From NCBI GenBank assembly GCA_021234155.1, contig JAJEKV010000013.1, positions 17,875,960 to 17,939,959 on the forward strand: a stretch of 64,000 nt of DNA, in the 5' to 3' direction. The stretch's first letter is position 1. Each line of letters starts with the position of its first letter. The notes beneath the pieces are model-generated. The model did not search any database. It had not been told where the DNA came from and saw only the letters and a program-made list of their open reading frames with translations. This stretch comes from Isoetes taiwanensis (Eukaryota > Streptophyta > Lycopodiopsida > Isoetales > Isoetaceae). A program made the position numbers and the translations under genes. Shown piece after piece: positions 32,865 through 44,994 of this stretch.

Positions 32865-33076
32865 GAAAGTTGAGCGAGGTGAGATCGAAAGGGGAGGGAA
32901 GGGGAAGATGGGGAGTGAGAGAGAGGGGGAGAAGAGGGGGCAAGGGAGAAGAGGAGCAAGAGGAAGGGGCAAGGGAGAAGAAGGGCAAGGGGCAAGGAAG
33001 GGGAAGGGGGGCAAGGGAAGGGGCAAAAGGAGAAGAAGGGGCAAGGGGAGAGTGGGGAAGGGGAGGGGAAAGCCAA
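32865..33076 (+). repeat. Homopurine tract, about 210 bp
   Basis: Nearly all G/A on the plus strand with a few C and T, made of GGGCAAGGG, GAGAAG and GGGGAAGGG words. Open frames on either strand here are low-complexity artefacts. Confidence 0.9.
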
Positions 33077-33081
33077 AATAA

Positions 33082-33145
33082 TATAATTAATGATTAATTT
33101 AATTAATTATAAATAATTAATTAATTTAATTAAATAAATAACCAA
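33082..33145. repeat. AATTAATT-rich low-complexity tract
   Basis: TTAATTAATT words in several phases directly follow the purine tract. Confidence 0.85.
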
Positions 33146-33299
33146 AAAAATATAAACTCCATCTCTTCCCTTCTCGACTAGTGAGTCGAGAATTGGAAAA
33201 CATAAATCCCTCAAGGATTACACGTAAAAAAGGGAAAAAAAAAAAGAGAGGTTTTGGCTCAGCCGTTGACGCCCATGTCCCACATGCTCTTCCGAAGAT

Positions 33300-34287
33300 A
33301 TGACTCCTGCTTTTATCTATTCAGTGGAGCTCTATGTCAACAAGTTTATTAAAGCATACCGCCTCAATGCTTTGTGTAAAAATATTGGGCCGGGAACCAA
33401 CGAGCCGAGGAGGCATTCCGCTGAGATTGGGAGCTTGCCAAATCTCCAAGAACTATATTTGATGGCAACCAGCCTTAACGCATTTATTCCTCCCTCCATA
33501 GCCAATCAAAGATGCCAAGAGCTTTCCTTGGCCACCAACAGTCTTTTTGGGTGCAATTCCACTCCAAATTGGATCACAAGAATCTTGGCTCCATTCCAAC
33601 CAGCTTTCCCTGTCCCCTCAATCCCCTTTTCGATCTAACAAGCCTCCTCGTGAGCTTATGCCGCCTTGCAATTCATTCTCGAAGAAATATTTCCTTCCTT
33701 CAACCCTTGCCCTCATTGCCGGGCAGCCGGACTCAACCGTTTGCAAAAGGATTCCTCGCAAGAAAAGCGCAAGAAAGCGCAAGCTTAAAAGCATAGCAAG
33801 CTTAAAACGTGAGGATGGTTGAAGAAGGATTTACTGCCAAGGAAGCTTGTTTCCACGCCTATTTCCGTGAAAGTAGTAAAGAACCTATTTCCACGCCTAT
33901 TTCCATGAGCCCTCGCTGTTGCAATGGTTCGGGCCGGCATCCGCTTTCTTGGATCCAAAGACATCCGCCCTCCTTGTATTTTCAAATTGCTATTTTCGGG
34001 ATCTTGGATGCGGTGCTATTTTTGCAGCGAATGGCGAGTGCCAAGAAAATGTTCGAGAATCCAAAGATGACTGAGTGCACGATGCGTTTGGTAATTTGGG
34101 GATCTTGGATCTGTTGCTATTTTCGGGTAGCAGAATGGCGGAGTGCACGATGCTTGAGCTTCCAGTATCGATGCTCCATTTTTGTGCTTTCACATCTAAG
34201 CAAGTGGAAACGACGACGGAAGAGGGCTGCGCTTCCAGGCAAGATGAAGGCTTCTCCACCGTGATGGATCTGCTTGTGAAGTCGTAA
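33300..34287 (+). pseudogene. Leucine-rich-repeat protein remnant
   Basis: In 33300-33640 one frame gives IGSLPNLQELYLMATSLNAF, IPPSIANQ, then CQELSLATNSLFG, and a second frame continues with IPLQIGS and LHSNQLS. This is the plant extracellular LRR pattern LxxLxLxxNxLxxxIPxxI. Frameshifts separate the units. Downstream (33800-34290) frames are readable but unrecognised; an internal near-duplication of GGATCTTGGAT..GCTATTT and GAGTGCACGATGC occurs at 34001-34160. A receptor kinase or receptor-like protein is the likely source; no kinase motif was seen. Confidence 0.55.
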
Positions 34288-34397
34288 ATCCATTTGCGGT
34301 GATGATCGGAGGTGGAGTAAAAGCCGATGGGAGCTATGGCGTTGGGAGCTTCTTCCAAGCGGTACAAATGAACTGTCTCAATGGTATGTACCAAAGT

Positions 34398-34582
34398 TTA
34401 AAATTCAAGTATGGGCGGGAAAAAAAGGGCGAGGTTAGAAAAAAAAGGGGTAAAATAATACGTTGAAAATGAAAGTGTAAAATAAATGATTTTAAAATTC
34501 AAGCATGGGCGGGAAAAAAGGCGGAGTATTAGAAAAAAAAAGGTTAAAATAATACATTGAAAAAGAAAGTGTAAAATAAATG
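34398..34582 (+). repeat. Tandem duplication, period about 94 bp
   Basis: AAATTCAAGTATGGGCGGG and AAATTCAAGCATGGGCGGG start two adjacent copies, each ending in AAAGTGTAAAATAAATG. Confidence 0.9.
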
Positions 34583-35049
34583 CTAATAATATAGGATTAT
34601 ATTTTGACGTGTGCTACTATGTTCACTTCCCATGGTGCACGTTTTCTAGGCATATATTCTTATTCTAAGGTAAAAATTTAACTTTGCATAGATCATGATA
34701 TAAATTACACCTTGTTTAACCCATTTTGAAGGTTCTAGACACAAAATGAGGACAAGTAAGGTCTAATGCATATTAATAGATTTAATGCATAGGTCTAATG
34801 TGCTCTCATAGGTTATAATGTTGCTATTTACATGTGCATTAGGCATTACTCTTTACATAGCTATATATGAGCCCAATAGTCCCCTCTTCATATAGCTATA
34901 TGGTATGGTCCATTAGAAAGGGGGAGGGTCCATTGGATATGTGTCCATTAAATAATACATGGGGAGGGTCTATTTTTCATGGAAAATACGTAGGAAATTT
35001 ATGGGGAGGGGTATTTTTTCATAGAAAATACATAGGATGTTTGAAGGTT
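34583..35049. other. Unassigned spacer
   Basis: AT-rich. A short repeat of ATGGGGAGGG with TATTTTTCATGGAAAATAC/TTTTTTCATAGAAAATAC occurs at 34959-35035. No gene. Confidence 0.5.
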
Positions 35050-35537
35050 ATTCATTTTCGACCTTCTCGGACTCGAGCTTTGAAATTGCCCTTTTTTTAC
35101 TCGAAGGTCGTCTTTTTCGACTCGAAGTGAGAAAGGCCCTCAAACTTGCATTTTTCGCTTTTTCGCTCTTGAGTCGGCTCAGAGAACGCAGTTTTAGGGT
35201 CGGCGGCCTTTCGACTGGCTTTGGCGAAAGGCCTTCCATTCTAAACCCCGCAAGGCTAGCCGCTTTTCTCTCGAAGTCGAGAAAGGCCTTATTACCAATC
35301 ATAAAACCTGCGTTTTTTTTTTTGCTTTGAAGTTTTTTTTCGACTCGCAAGGAATGAGAAAGGCCTTCTCAACCTCTTAAACTTGCATTTTTCGCTTTTG
35401 ACGCCTTTCTCGACTCGCCCGGTCGAAAGGCCTTCACCCATAAAACCCGTTTACGGCTTTGAGTGCCTTTCTCGACTCGCGGTGAAAGACCTCGACCCAT
35501 AAAACCTGCGTTTTTCGCTTTGAGTTTGCTTTTCATC
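35050..35537 (+). repeat. Minisatellite of about 60-75 bp units with internal hairpin
   Basis: About seven diverged units contain CTTTCTCGACTCG, AAAGGCCTT, CCATAAAACCTGCG and TTTTTCGCTTTGAG. Within a unit CTCGACT and AGTCGAG or CCTTTC and GAAAGG can pair. Minus-strand frames read a repeated peptide containing KNAGFM, but with no independent sign of being a protein. Confidence 0.75.
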
Positions 35538-37110
35538 ATGCCTGTATTTTTCAAAATGGCCCTAAGAACTATGTTTTATTTTTTTTTTTGCATGTAGCAT
35601 CACTTGACTAATTTGATTTTGTCTCTTGCAGTCCTTATCTCGACCAACTAGTACATGCTTGGGGGCAATGAAAAGATCATTTCATTAAAGAAAGGTGCCG
35701 AGAAGAGCTCCATGACTAGGAGAGAGCTCCACGCGCCCTTTGCACTAGGTGGTTCATGTGTGAAGAGGGTGTAATGATTGTGCCCATACGACCACTATGG
35801 TCTCTTCACCCACTGTAATATATATTGTAATGAGCCCATTTATAAATATAAGGTATCTCAAAACTATTATTTTTTTTGGGTGATTAAGTAAATGATTTGC
35901 ATAATTTTTGTTGGAATTTGTGATCTATTGTCTACCCACCTAAGAAAATAGAGCCAAAATGTTCAACTAAGAATCTTTTTCAATTAGAACTTGATAGGTC
36001 TAATGCATGTTTGCGTTGCATTGTTCTTGTTCTCGACACGCTATCCAAGAAAACTGGAAGAAAAGCTTGGATGCACACTAATAGACAAAATTTCAATTAT
36101 GGCCAGTTTTCGGGTCGGGGTGCTTATTTTTGTGTAAATTAACAGAGTTCCGAAAAAAAATGGGAATGGAATGAGTCCCACTTTAATTAAATACGACTTC
36201 TATATTTATGTTGATAAAGTAAATTTCTATATTGAGTTAATTAGATGCATCATTTACTATCCTTATGAGACTTATAAATAGGTTTTATTGGAGCACTTTA
36301 ACCTATAGTTTTATTTTGAATTCTGTACAATAATTTCTTTAGTTAATAACGATACTAATATAATACTAGTTATGGTGCCCGGCGTTGCCAGGCTTTGTAA
36401 TAATTTGAAGAGGTGGTTGTTTCATGGTTGGCTAGAATAGACAATGTGGCTTGGAGGAGACAAGGGTATTATAGAGGAAGCTTTTAAGATTCATTGACAT
36501 AGAATTCAAATATATATTTTGTGTATGTAATATTTGGGCTTAAACGTGATTACATTATGTTGAACCACGTACAAACACTTACAACCTATTGAATCTGAAT
36601 GACCATAGAAACCCTTTTGTGATTTGATATGCAAGTAATTGAGATCAATTAGAATTCAAATTTGAGAGCATATGATTTCTTGAATATGACATATGTGCCT
36701 GTATAACTTAACAACCAGACTCACTTTTGTGCTCCTCAACAAATGCTTCTAATTTATGCATTTTTCTTAAGTATATTATTGCCTGAGATATTCGATCCTT
36801 GATTTCTGCTTTAAGCATAACAATATAGGATGAAATTTCCAAAATAGCAGTAGGTAGGATGGTAAAGCAAATTAAATCTAATAGGTAACAGATGTCCGAT
36901 ATTGTTGGACTTCCACAAACAACTTGAAGAGCATGTTATTACGGCATTGATTAGAAAGGCATATACAAATATATCAGTCTGAAGCTTGGTAATACGAAAG
37001 CATAGGAAGCACTTTCATGTTTGTAAATGATTTGCACTAAGTGGAAAAGGTTTTATTGTTAGAAAAGGTTGCAAAATTCCTTTTTTTACTTGAACGACGG
37101 GTTATTACAA
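35538..37110. other. Unassigned AT-rich region
   Basis: No gene recognised. At its right end (36985-37050) it carries AGCTTGGTAATACGAAAGC and a following 45 bp that recur after the LINE at 38105-38165. Confidence 0.5.
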
Positions 37111-38080
37111 CATTGGTTAGAATAGAATAGAATAGAATAGAATATGATTTTATCGTCCACGGAGACCAACTGGCCTATGGGACCCAAGTACAAAGAGAGA
37201 GAGCGGCGAGTATTACTATCAGGATTAAAAACCCCACGAAGAAGGGTTTTCGAGGAAAAACCTTAGTAGCAATAAGGATCTTCGACATACCGCACCGGTT
37301 ATATACATAATCACAAGTCTGGTGAGGTTAATGTCGGACGGGGGCATGGCGAGTCCACAGATCCATTACCTCCCGGGAGGTATGATCCCAACAAGCCTAC
37401 AGAGAGGTCGCGGCTCAAGAGCTCATGCAAGGCGATGGGGCACAACTAGCCGAAAGCATACCGAGCAGGATATGCTGCAGACACGGACAGGCCCGGAGGG
37501 CGTGACTTTCATCCTCAATGGCCTGTTGACAAAGCCGACGGACTCGGCCCTCACGCGGCTCCCGAATCCATCTCCCTGTCTCAATGCGGAGGTGGTGTGC
37601 ACTGTCTCGCGAATGGGAAGCAATCACCGCGCTTTTTCATGGGTAGATGGGTGCGGCCAAGTTGTGGGCCCCTCGTGAAGCATGGGATTAACCTGCTTGT
37701 CGATAATTTGCCACCTTGACATGTGTGGGGCCTTTGCATCCCAAAGCTTGGCCATGAAGCAAGCATCCAAAATCGCTTCAAAGGCGGCCAGTTCCTTCGG
37801 TATGCACGGTCCACATCGTGTGCTGCACATTCCATAGCGAGAACCACCGGGCTTGCTTGTCTTTCCAACGGGCTTTGAGTCATTTGCGGGCCCATCGCCA
37901 CGCAAAAGCAAGGTTAGGCGACCGCTTCATCCATAGCCACCACCTACTCGAAGTAAATAATGTGGCGTTCAGTAGCGACCCTCAGAATGGAAGGAAGCTT
38001 GTCTCTTGGAGCAAGATCGATATGGGACCGTGGATTTCACTCTCGATTGCAGGCCAAGAAAGCTTTACGTACACACTCTA
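37111..38080 (-). mobile_element. 5'-truncated LINE copy with (TTCTA)n tail, minus strand
   Basis: It is the inverted relative of the copy at 28.6-29.5 kb. The minus-strand frame 37627-37415 reads AHHLRIETGRWIREPREGRV and RRLCQQAIEDESHALRACP, the zinc-like C-terminal motif of LINE ORF2. Frame 37911-37624 precedes it with DACFMAKLWDAKAPHMSRW. The tail is AGAAT repeats on the plus strand at 37111-37142, then GATTTTATCGTCCACGGAGA. Indels break the frame. The flanks carry repeats of one another. Confidence 0.8.
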
Positions 38081-38089
38081 GGCGCCTCA

Positions 38090-38830
38090 GCAAATTATGA
38101 GTTTGGAGCTTGGTAATACGGAAGCGTAGAAAACCTTTCCGTGTTTGTAAATGATTTGCAATAAGTGCCGGGCTTAGCAACAATATGTTATATTGGGATG
38201 TTGTGTTCATAGTGCCATTTTTACACAGAAGCCAAAGAGTAACATTATGACATTGCTTTGAATGAAATTGTTGTTGCATAGCAATCTTGTTGGAATGTTT
38301 AGAAGCTTATTACTAAAGAGAAAGCCAGGTATCTTTCTAGCTTTAAAAGTAGTATAAAAAGCATAACATTGCCCATTCTCAAAACAATCCATAAGTATAG
38401 CAATATATTTGTATTGTCTCATGTATGGCGCTAATTGCCATAAATGAAGGGAAACGATGAGCACAATAATAAGTGGGATTTAGCAAAAATTTGAAGGGCA
38501 TAATTTACAACACTGGGAGCATGGCGCTAATTGCGGGAAAAGATGAGCACAATAATAAGTGGGATTTAGCAAAGAATTTAAGGGCATGATTTACAACATT
38601 GGGATAATGTGTTTTAGGCAAGAAAAAATTGCCAGGCATTTTTAGGATATTACCCCCACAATGTATGAGATTTGCCAAGATCATATATAAAGGAACACCA
38701 ATGTCATCCCAATTGTATTATGAGCATAAGTATAGCTATAAGTGTATCTAGTCGCATCTAAAATCTTGTATTATGGAGCATAAATATAGCTATAACTGTA
38801 TCTAGTAGCATCTAAAATCGTATCCATCCT
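38090..38830. repeat. Short tandem duplications
   Basis: Two adjacent duplications: 38427-38610, period about 96 bp (ATGAGCACAATAATAAGTGG twice); 38713-38825, period about 57 bp (TATAGCTATAA and GTATCTAGT twice). Confidence 0.85.
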
Positions 38831-40500
38831 TTATAGTTGTAGTTGGAGTTGCATCAAAATTCATTAGCTTTGACATAAAGATTATATCTTAGTTCCTAAC
38901 ACTCAAGTGCTACATCTCCATTCATGTTTCTATATGGTGAAAAACATAAATGGCACAATTTTAAACATGCCAAGGAAAGCTGTCACAATTGCATGTAACA
39001 TATTTTTTTGGAGAGCCTATCTATGGCTCAATCGTTTCCCTGTAATAGTTATATTCTGTCTATTTACCTTCATATATTTAAACTAATCAATATGCTCACT
39101 TTAATCTGCATTGCATCACCTATTTCTCAGTGTTTATTATCTATCTAAAGTTTGAATTGCTAGCAACAACCTTATAGTTCAAGAGTAAATGGAACTGCAT
39201 ACACCACCTCGGGTTTCACCACCTCGGGTCTGAATGTCCCACTCTAAAGTTTAAGAGTTATTAGAACTACATATGCCACCTTGGGTCTAAACGCACTGTT
39301 AGCATGGAAGTGTTCATATTACGTTCTCATATTACATACAAACCTTCTGCAAGCTGCATAATAAAACAATAATGTCAGACAACATTCTAAGCAAGCATGA
39401 TCTATATGACTCTCTATCTTGGATCTAAATGCATGACCACTTCATCCTTAGATGTACCTGAAAATGTTTCTAATAGAACATTGTTCTCTATTATACATAA
39501 ATTAGGCTCTTGCAAATTCATTTAATACTCTGGCTGATAGTCGTGCAGCTAAGAAACAATTCATATATCCGTCCATTAGATAACAGCAGATCACGAATCT
39601 CCAATATGGTCATAACCTTGCAAAATTCAGACTAAGCTTCAATTAAAGATACGCTTTTATATCCATTTAATCCATTGTATCCTAAGGAATTTCTTTCGTG
39701 AATTTTACAGGGCCATTCCATTGCAGATGGCTAGAAAGGTTTCTTCTTGTGAAGCATGAACTTTTAAAAATAGCATGGCATAGGTGTACAATGAAGGACA
39801 ATAATCTTATATAGTTGATATAGGTTTGAACATTTATTTACAGTACATAAGATGTTAGTTATTTAGATGTGGAAACCAAACTAAACTCCAAGTTATAGGC
39901 CATGTGATTTGCATTCTAGTAGAGCCAAGATTGTAATAAACTTTAGAGTCAAGATTTGCATTCTACTGCTATCCTATTTAAAACATGTTAATAATTGTAT
40001 GATAAATAATCGAGTTGTTTCCACCAAGTATTTCTTGATTTGCTTCAGCATAGCTGACATAATAAGTTCCATGAAACCCATTCTAGGCATTTCTATGTCT
40101 TTCTATGAGGGAACAAGCCATAAAAGATGTTCAAGAAATCTGAAAGTCTTGCAATACGACGCTTAAAATGTCATATATAATACAAATCTATGTCTACTAC
40201 CAGTGTTGCCTTCAAATCTGAGATCCTGTATGCAAGAAATTATCAAATTAAAAAGCATGCTATGAGTAGAATAATCCTCTAGTATGCCTTGCTAATACAA
40301 TACTTCCTCTCCAGCAAAAACGTAGACCTTGCTCGCATAAATTGCCAATAGAAGTCTAGTCAAAGACAACAAAATATGCTCTACGTAATCTTATAACAAA
40401 CAATAAATGGTCATTGATAGATAGGCTTCTCATTCATCTCAGCAATGGTGGACAGTGGGTAGCCGCACACATGCGAACTACCCACGAAAAATAAAGGGAA
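38831..40500. other. AT-rich unassigned region
   Basis: No gene recognised. CACCACCTCGGGT is duplicated at 39202-39230 and CACCTTGGGTCT follows 50 bp later. Open frame 39909-40166 has no recognisable family. Confidence 0.5.
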
Positions 40501-40559
40501 AATCCAATTATATCATTTGGACCCCCAAAAAAATACAATGCTAATAGATGAGTGGCTGA

Positions 40560-40870
40560 TGTACCTGCCGAAAGCTTATCACCGGGATTAAAAACCCGCC
40601 CTTTCGGTTTTCGAGGAAAAACCCTAGTGATAAGCCTTCCCGCAAGGGGCTTAGACAAACGTAAGGCATAAAATCGCCCCAAAAACCCCGCATGGAGAAG
40701 TCAAAAGCGGATGCGCCGCCAACCCGTACGCACATCACCAACGCAACAAACGGAGACAACACAAACATACCGGAGAAAAGCATCACCCGGAGGGTGGAAA
40801 ACATCACCCGAGGGTGGAAAACATGATAAACGTAAACTTGTACAAAATACACAAACAAAGAAGGGGAGGG
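40560..40870 (-). mobile_element. Possible LINE 3' region, minus strand
   Basis: GGGATTAAAAACCCGCC, then GGTTTTCGAGGAAAAACCCT and AGTGATAAGCC (40579-40640) match the segment before the tail in the LINE copy at 37220-37275 (GGATTAAAAACCCC, GGTTTTCGAGGAAAAACCTT). No tail sequence was found, and the rest of this stretch is only moderately similar. Confidence 0.45.
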
Positions 40871-40876
40871 TGGGTT

Positions 40877-41756
40877 CAAAGAGAATAAGGTAATCACGAG
40901 AGAAGAGGAAGCCGATGACGCGGGATGCGTAAAACGCCACCAAATAGCTTAACTCCCCAACCAAAACGGCATGCGCCGCCGATGCATGCATGACATGCAT
41001 GCTCGTCCCATTCTAGAATGGCGAATCCGATGTTCCGGATCGATGCGATTCTAGAATGGGACTCGCAAGAAACCAACAAACGCCCACTACCGAGAACTTC
41101 CTTACAAACTAGGATCAGGGACTAAGGTCACGTGGACGAGGCCAAAGGTCGGAAAAGGATAAGCATGAAAGAAACGCCAAATTTAAAACCAGCAGGAAGA
41201 AGCCCCCTCCCCGCCTCGAAACAATTCAAAGAGAATAAGGTACTGGCTGAGAGAAGAGGAAGCGACCGAAGGAGACGGATGCGTAAACGCTGAAATAGCT
41301 AACTCCCCAACCAAAACGGCATGCGCCCGCCATGCATGCATGACATGCATGCTCGTCCCATTCTAGAATGGCGATCCGATGTCTCCGGATCGATGCGATT
41401 CTAGAATGGGACTCGCAAGAAACCAACAAAGCGCCCACTACCGTGAGAACTTCCTTACAAACTAGGATCGAGGACGAAGGTCACAGGACGAGGCCAAAGG
41501 CCGGTAAAGGATAGCATGAAAGATACGCCAAATTGGCTAAACCAGGCAGGAAGAAGCCCCTCCCCTGCCTGAAAACAATTCAAAGAGAATAAGGTAATCG
41601 AGAGAGAGAAGAGGAAGGCTACGGCGAGAATGGATGCGTAAACGCTACCAAATAGCTTAACTCCCAACCAAAACGGGCATGCGCCGCCCGCATGCATGCA
41701 TGACATGCATGCTCGTCCCATTCTAGAATGGCGATCCGATGTCTCGAATCGATGCG
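40877..41756 (+). repeat. Three-unit tandem repeat, period about 352 bp, with large palindromes
   Basis: CAAAGAGAATAAGG starts units at 40877, 41227 and 41581 (third truncated at about 41756). Each contains GCATGCATGACATGCATGC (a perfect palindrome around one A) and, 4 bp on, an inverted repeat with CCCATTCTAGAATGGCGATC on one side and GATTCTAGAATGGGACTCGC on the other. The units differ by single-base changes and small indels. The minus-strand open frames across it repeat as a consequence. Confidence 0.92.
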
Positions 41757-43860
41757 ATTGAATGACTTGGAGTATTGAATGAGTTAAATTTGGAACTAAG
41801 TATTGAATGACTTAAATTTGGAACTAAGTATTGTTGATCGAATCTATTCAAAGACAACAAAGTATGCTCTAGCTATTTTATAGCAATCAATACATGGTCA
41901 TTACATCACTTGGACTATGAACATAGACGTCAAAAATTGGGATTAAAAAAATCAATATTCAGGACTCACCTTATGAAGCTCAAGATCCATGTCAAAAGCA
42001 TTTCGTATACATGGCTTTGTAAGAAGTTGCACAAAGTGTCACAGGAATAGGAACAAATGCATGCCCTACCTTCCAAAGCAATAATGCGATGGAGGAATGA
42101 CTCGACTTGATGTCTACTCGGGTTTTCAGGATGCAATCCAGCTGAGACATCAAAATGAAAATTGTCTGAGGCACCAAAATGAGCTGAGGAGATTTGTAGA
42201 GCAAAATCTTGTAGAGGAGCAGTCAATCACCCTTCAGCCTAGAGGAGCAGTAAAGGATTAAGATGTTGTTTTAGAACTATTTTTATGCAAAAAGAATGCA
42301 ACAGTAGATTCCACAAATCCTCGACCAGGTTTCAGATAAACCTGCCTACGTTTAAGATAAGTAAAAAATAGAAACAAAGTGCATATACTTGCAAGAGTCA
42401 TGTGTATACTTGTAATGTAAATTTGTAAGTCAGCTAGTTAAAAAGGTAGAGCAACGTTAGAAGCTCCAAAAGTCTACTATGTCATTAAAGCTTCAACTAT
42501 ATCTGTCACTAATTACTCATGCCATGTCTTACGATCTGCCAGGTTGTAATCAGATCAAATATATGATCAAAATGGGCAGAGGAGTTGCTTTAGAGAAAGA
42601 TACTGACAAAATGGATACCTGGTAATGATACACAAATATTAATGGAACTTCTGGTCAATTTCTTTAATGCTAGAAGAAGAATATATCGACAAAAAAGGTA
42701 GCTGAGCATGGTACGTAGATATCAATGGGAATTCTAGTCAAGGCTGAAAATTCACAACTCAAAACCATGCATGAGAATGTGCATAAGGAAAAAAAATGCT
42801 TACCTCATGGCTTGGAGTAAGCAGATCCTGTATGATTCATTCTAAGAGCCACATGCTTTGAAGCATGAGCTTGTAGCACATCTGATGAAGGATAAATCAA
42901 GCAATAATGGATAGCTAGTTCAATAATGGGTAGTTTAGAACTGGATTTATTGCTCTACAACAGTACCAAGAAACCTTAAGATAAGACTTATACTGGAGAC
43001 TCTCAATATTTTCTTCAGGCAATGTAATAGTAAGTGTTGGAATATTAAGTGCGGCTAGAAAAAAGCAATTTAGAACCATGCTTTGGAAACATTAAGCAAT
43101 ATAAAACCATGCCATTGAAGCTATGCAAACTCAAAGAACAGAATAGACCTAGCAAAGATGATCACATAGACCCAGTACATTTAGCATACCATTACTTCTC
43201 AGCAATTATTACTTTGCAAAAGAGCGAGATGGATTTCTATATGATAACGCAAGCTTCATCACCATACTCTACATGTTCAGATATTCACATCAATATGTAT
43301 GTTTCCGCGTCATCTCCATGACATTTGCCAATTGTGAAAGATCCCAAACTCATCCTTTCAAGTAAAATACATAGTGAACAGCTTCTCAAAACATAAAAAT
43401 AAGAAAAGAACATGCCTTTTTTGTTATGACAACTAAACTTTACATATAGAATTGAATTGAATTCAAAGGCACAAATATACGGATTTTATCAAGGAACCTC
43501 ATAAAGCAGCGTCTCCTTTTTAAGAGAACATAGAAATACATCATAACTTAAAAGTCTAGCAGTGTGTTAAGAAAACTTACCAGATGCATTCTGGTGGATT
43601 TGGATGCAAATATTTCTATGTGACCTCATTTTTGCATGTAATCTGTAGACTAAGCTTAGATGTGGAGCATTGCCATGGATATGAATGACTGCATGTTCTT
43701 GTAAAAAAAATAGTAATTTAAAGAAAAAAATACAGCAAAAGAATGGCACAATTATGTCAACATGCATGATCTAGGAATTCAATATGGCTGTAGAATGCAG
43801 TTAAGGGTGATCAATCCTTATCTTCCACATACAAAGTGATTATGAAATAAGCAAAAGAAA
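41757..43860. other. AT-rich unassigned region
   Basis: A small duplication (GTATTGAATGA..TTAAATTTGGAACTAA) lies at 41772-41832. No gene, RNA or element recognised. Confidence 0.5.
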
Positions 43861-43869
43861 ATAATAATG

Positions 43870-44240
43870 ATGAAAAGCTGCAATAAAGTACTATGAGATC
43901 TTCTTGCAGCCTGTCCATGAATTTGCAAAAATATGCATGCTTGTAATTGCATCTACAATGATCAAGGTCTGAAGGTAAGTTACCTATGAAAGTTTGGATT
44001 TGAGCCCCGAAAGTTTGCAGAATCTAGCAATTGGAAAATCTCGTACACCATATAAATAAATCTGATACAAAAAATGATTACGAAAGGGAATAATATTGGA
44101 TAAAAGGCTGCAATAAAGTACTATGAGATCTTCTTGCAGCTTGCCATGGATTTGCAAAAATATGCATGCTTATAAATACCATTTATAATGATCAAACTCT
44201 GAAGATAATTTACCTGTGAAAATCTCAATTTGAGCTCCAA
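43870..44240 (+). repeat. Tandem duplication, period about 230 bp
   Basis: GCTGCAATAAAGTACTATGA at 43877 and 44107 starts two similar units. GTTGGAAAATCTCGTGCACC at 44379 may be part of a third (compare 44032). Confidence 0.85.
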
Positions 44241-44990
44241 AAAATGTGAACCTCCAGTCCTAATAGAGATTCTATCCTAGTCCACCATAGCCAAATGTTC
44301 TCAACAAACCAAAACTAAGAGATGACAATTGATTACCTTCGTCGGTGCATAAACACTTCATATGCAGAATTCGTCAGTTGGAAAATCTCGTGCACCATCT
44401 GAATACAAAGCAAATCATAAAAACAATAGAGCACTCATGGCATAACGTATTTGGAGGGTTTAGAAAACACAGAAAACAAAATCGTAAACAAAATCCTTTT
44501 TCTTACTTGGTTGATGAATGCCGGAATTAATCAGATGCTCCAAGAGGATTTTGATATGGCCATGGCGAGTGACAGTGCTGCTGCAAGAAAAGGAAGTAGG
44601 GCCAGCTGACATAGCAAGAGGTGTTGCTGCTATGGCCGAGCTCTGTGTCCTGGAGCTCTACGGTAAAAATCAGAGGTCTAAATAAAATTATTTCCAGGGA
44701 TGAACCCTAAGGTAGAGCCAAAGCTATGAAGTCTCACAAACCCCAATTCGTGCCAAATTAATTTTCTACAGTTTTTGGGCAATCAGAGTTCTTTCTCGAC
44801 GTCCAAACTTCCAAAAATCTTAGGAAATTGGGTTAAAAAAAATTTCAAAAATGTTTTTGGACAAACCGGAAAATTCCAAATTAACAAGATAGATATAAAC
44901 ATCTAAAAAATTCCTTGGACTATAGCTTGTCTTGTTAAGGACTCATTGTCACAAAAATTAAGTCAAAACTTGTAATAATAAGAGAGAAAT
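44241..44990. other. Unassigned region
   Basis: No gene recognised; open frame 44345-44530 is unremarkable. Confidence 0.5.
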
Positions 44991-44994
44991 AATT

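Noticed and set aside
32810-33097. Pro/Leu/Ser-rich or Gly/Arg/Glu-rich proteins
   Set aside because: Pure consequence of the homopurine tract; no start context or family.
40541-41721. Minus-strand Cys/Phe-rich proteins (up to 118 residues) across the 352-bp repeat
   Set aside because: Frames repeat with the tandem unit and lack independent support.
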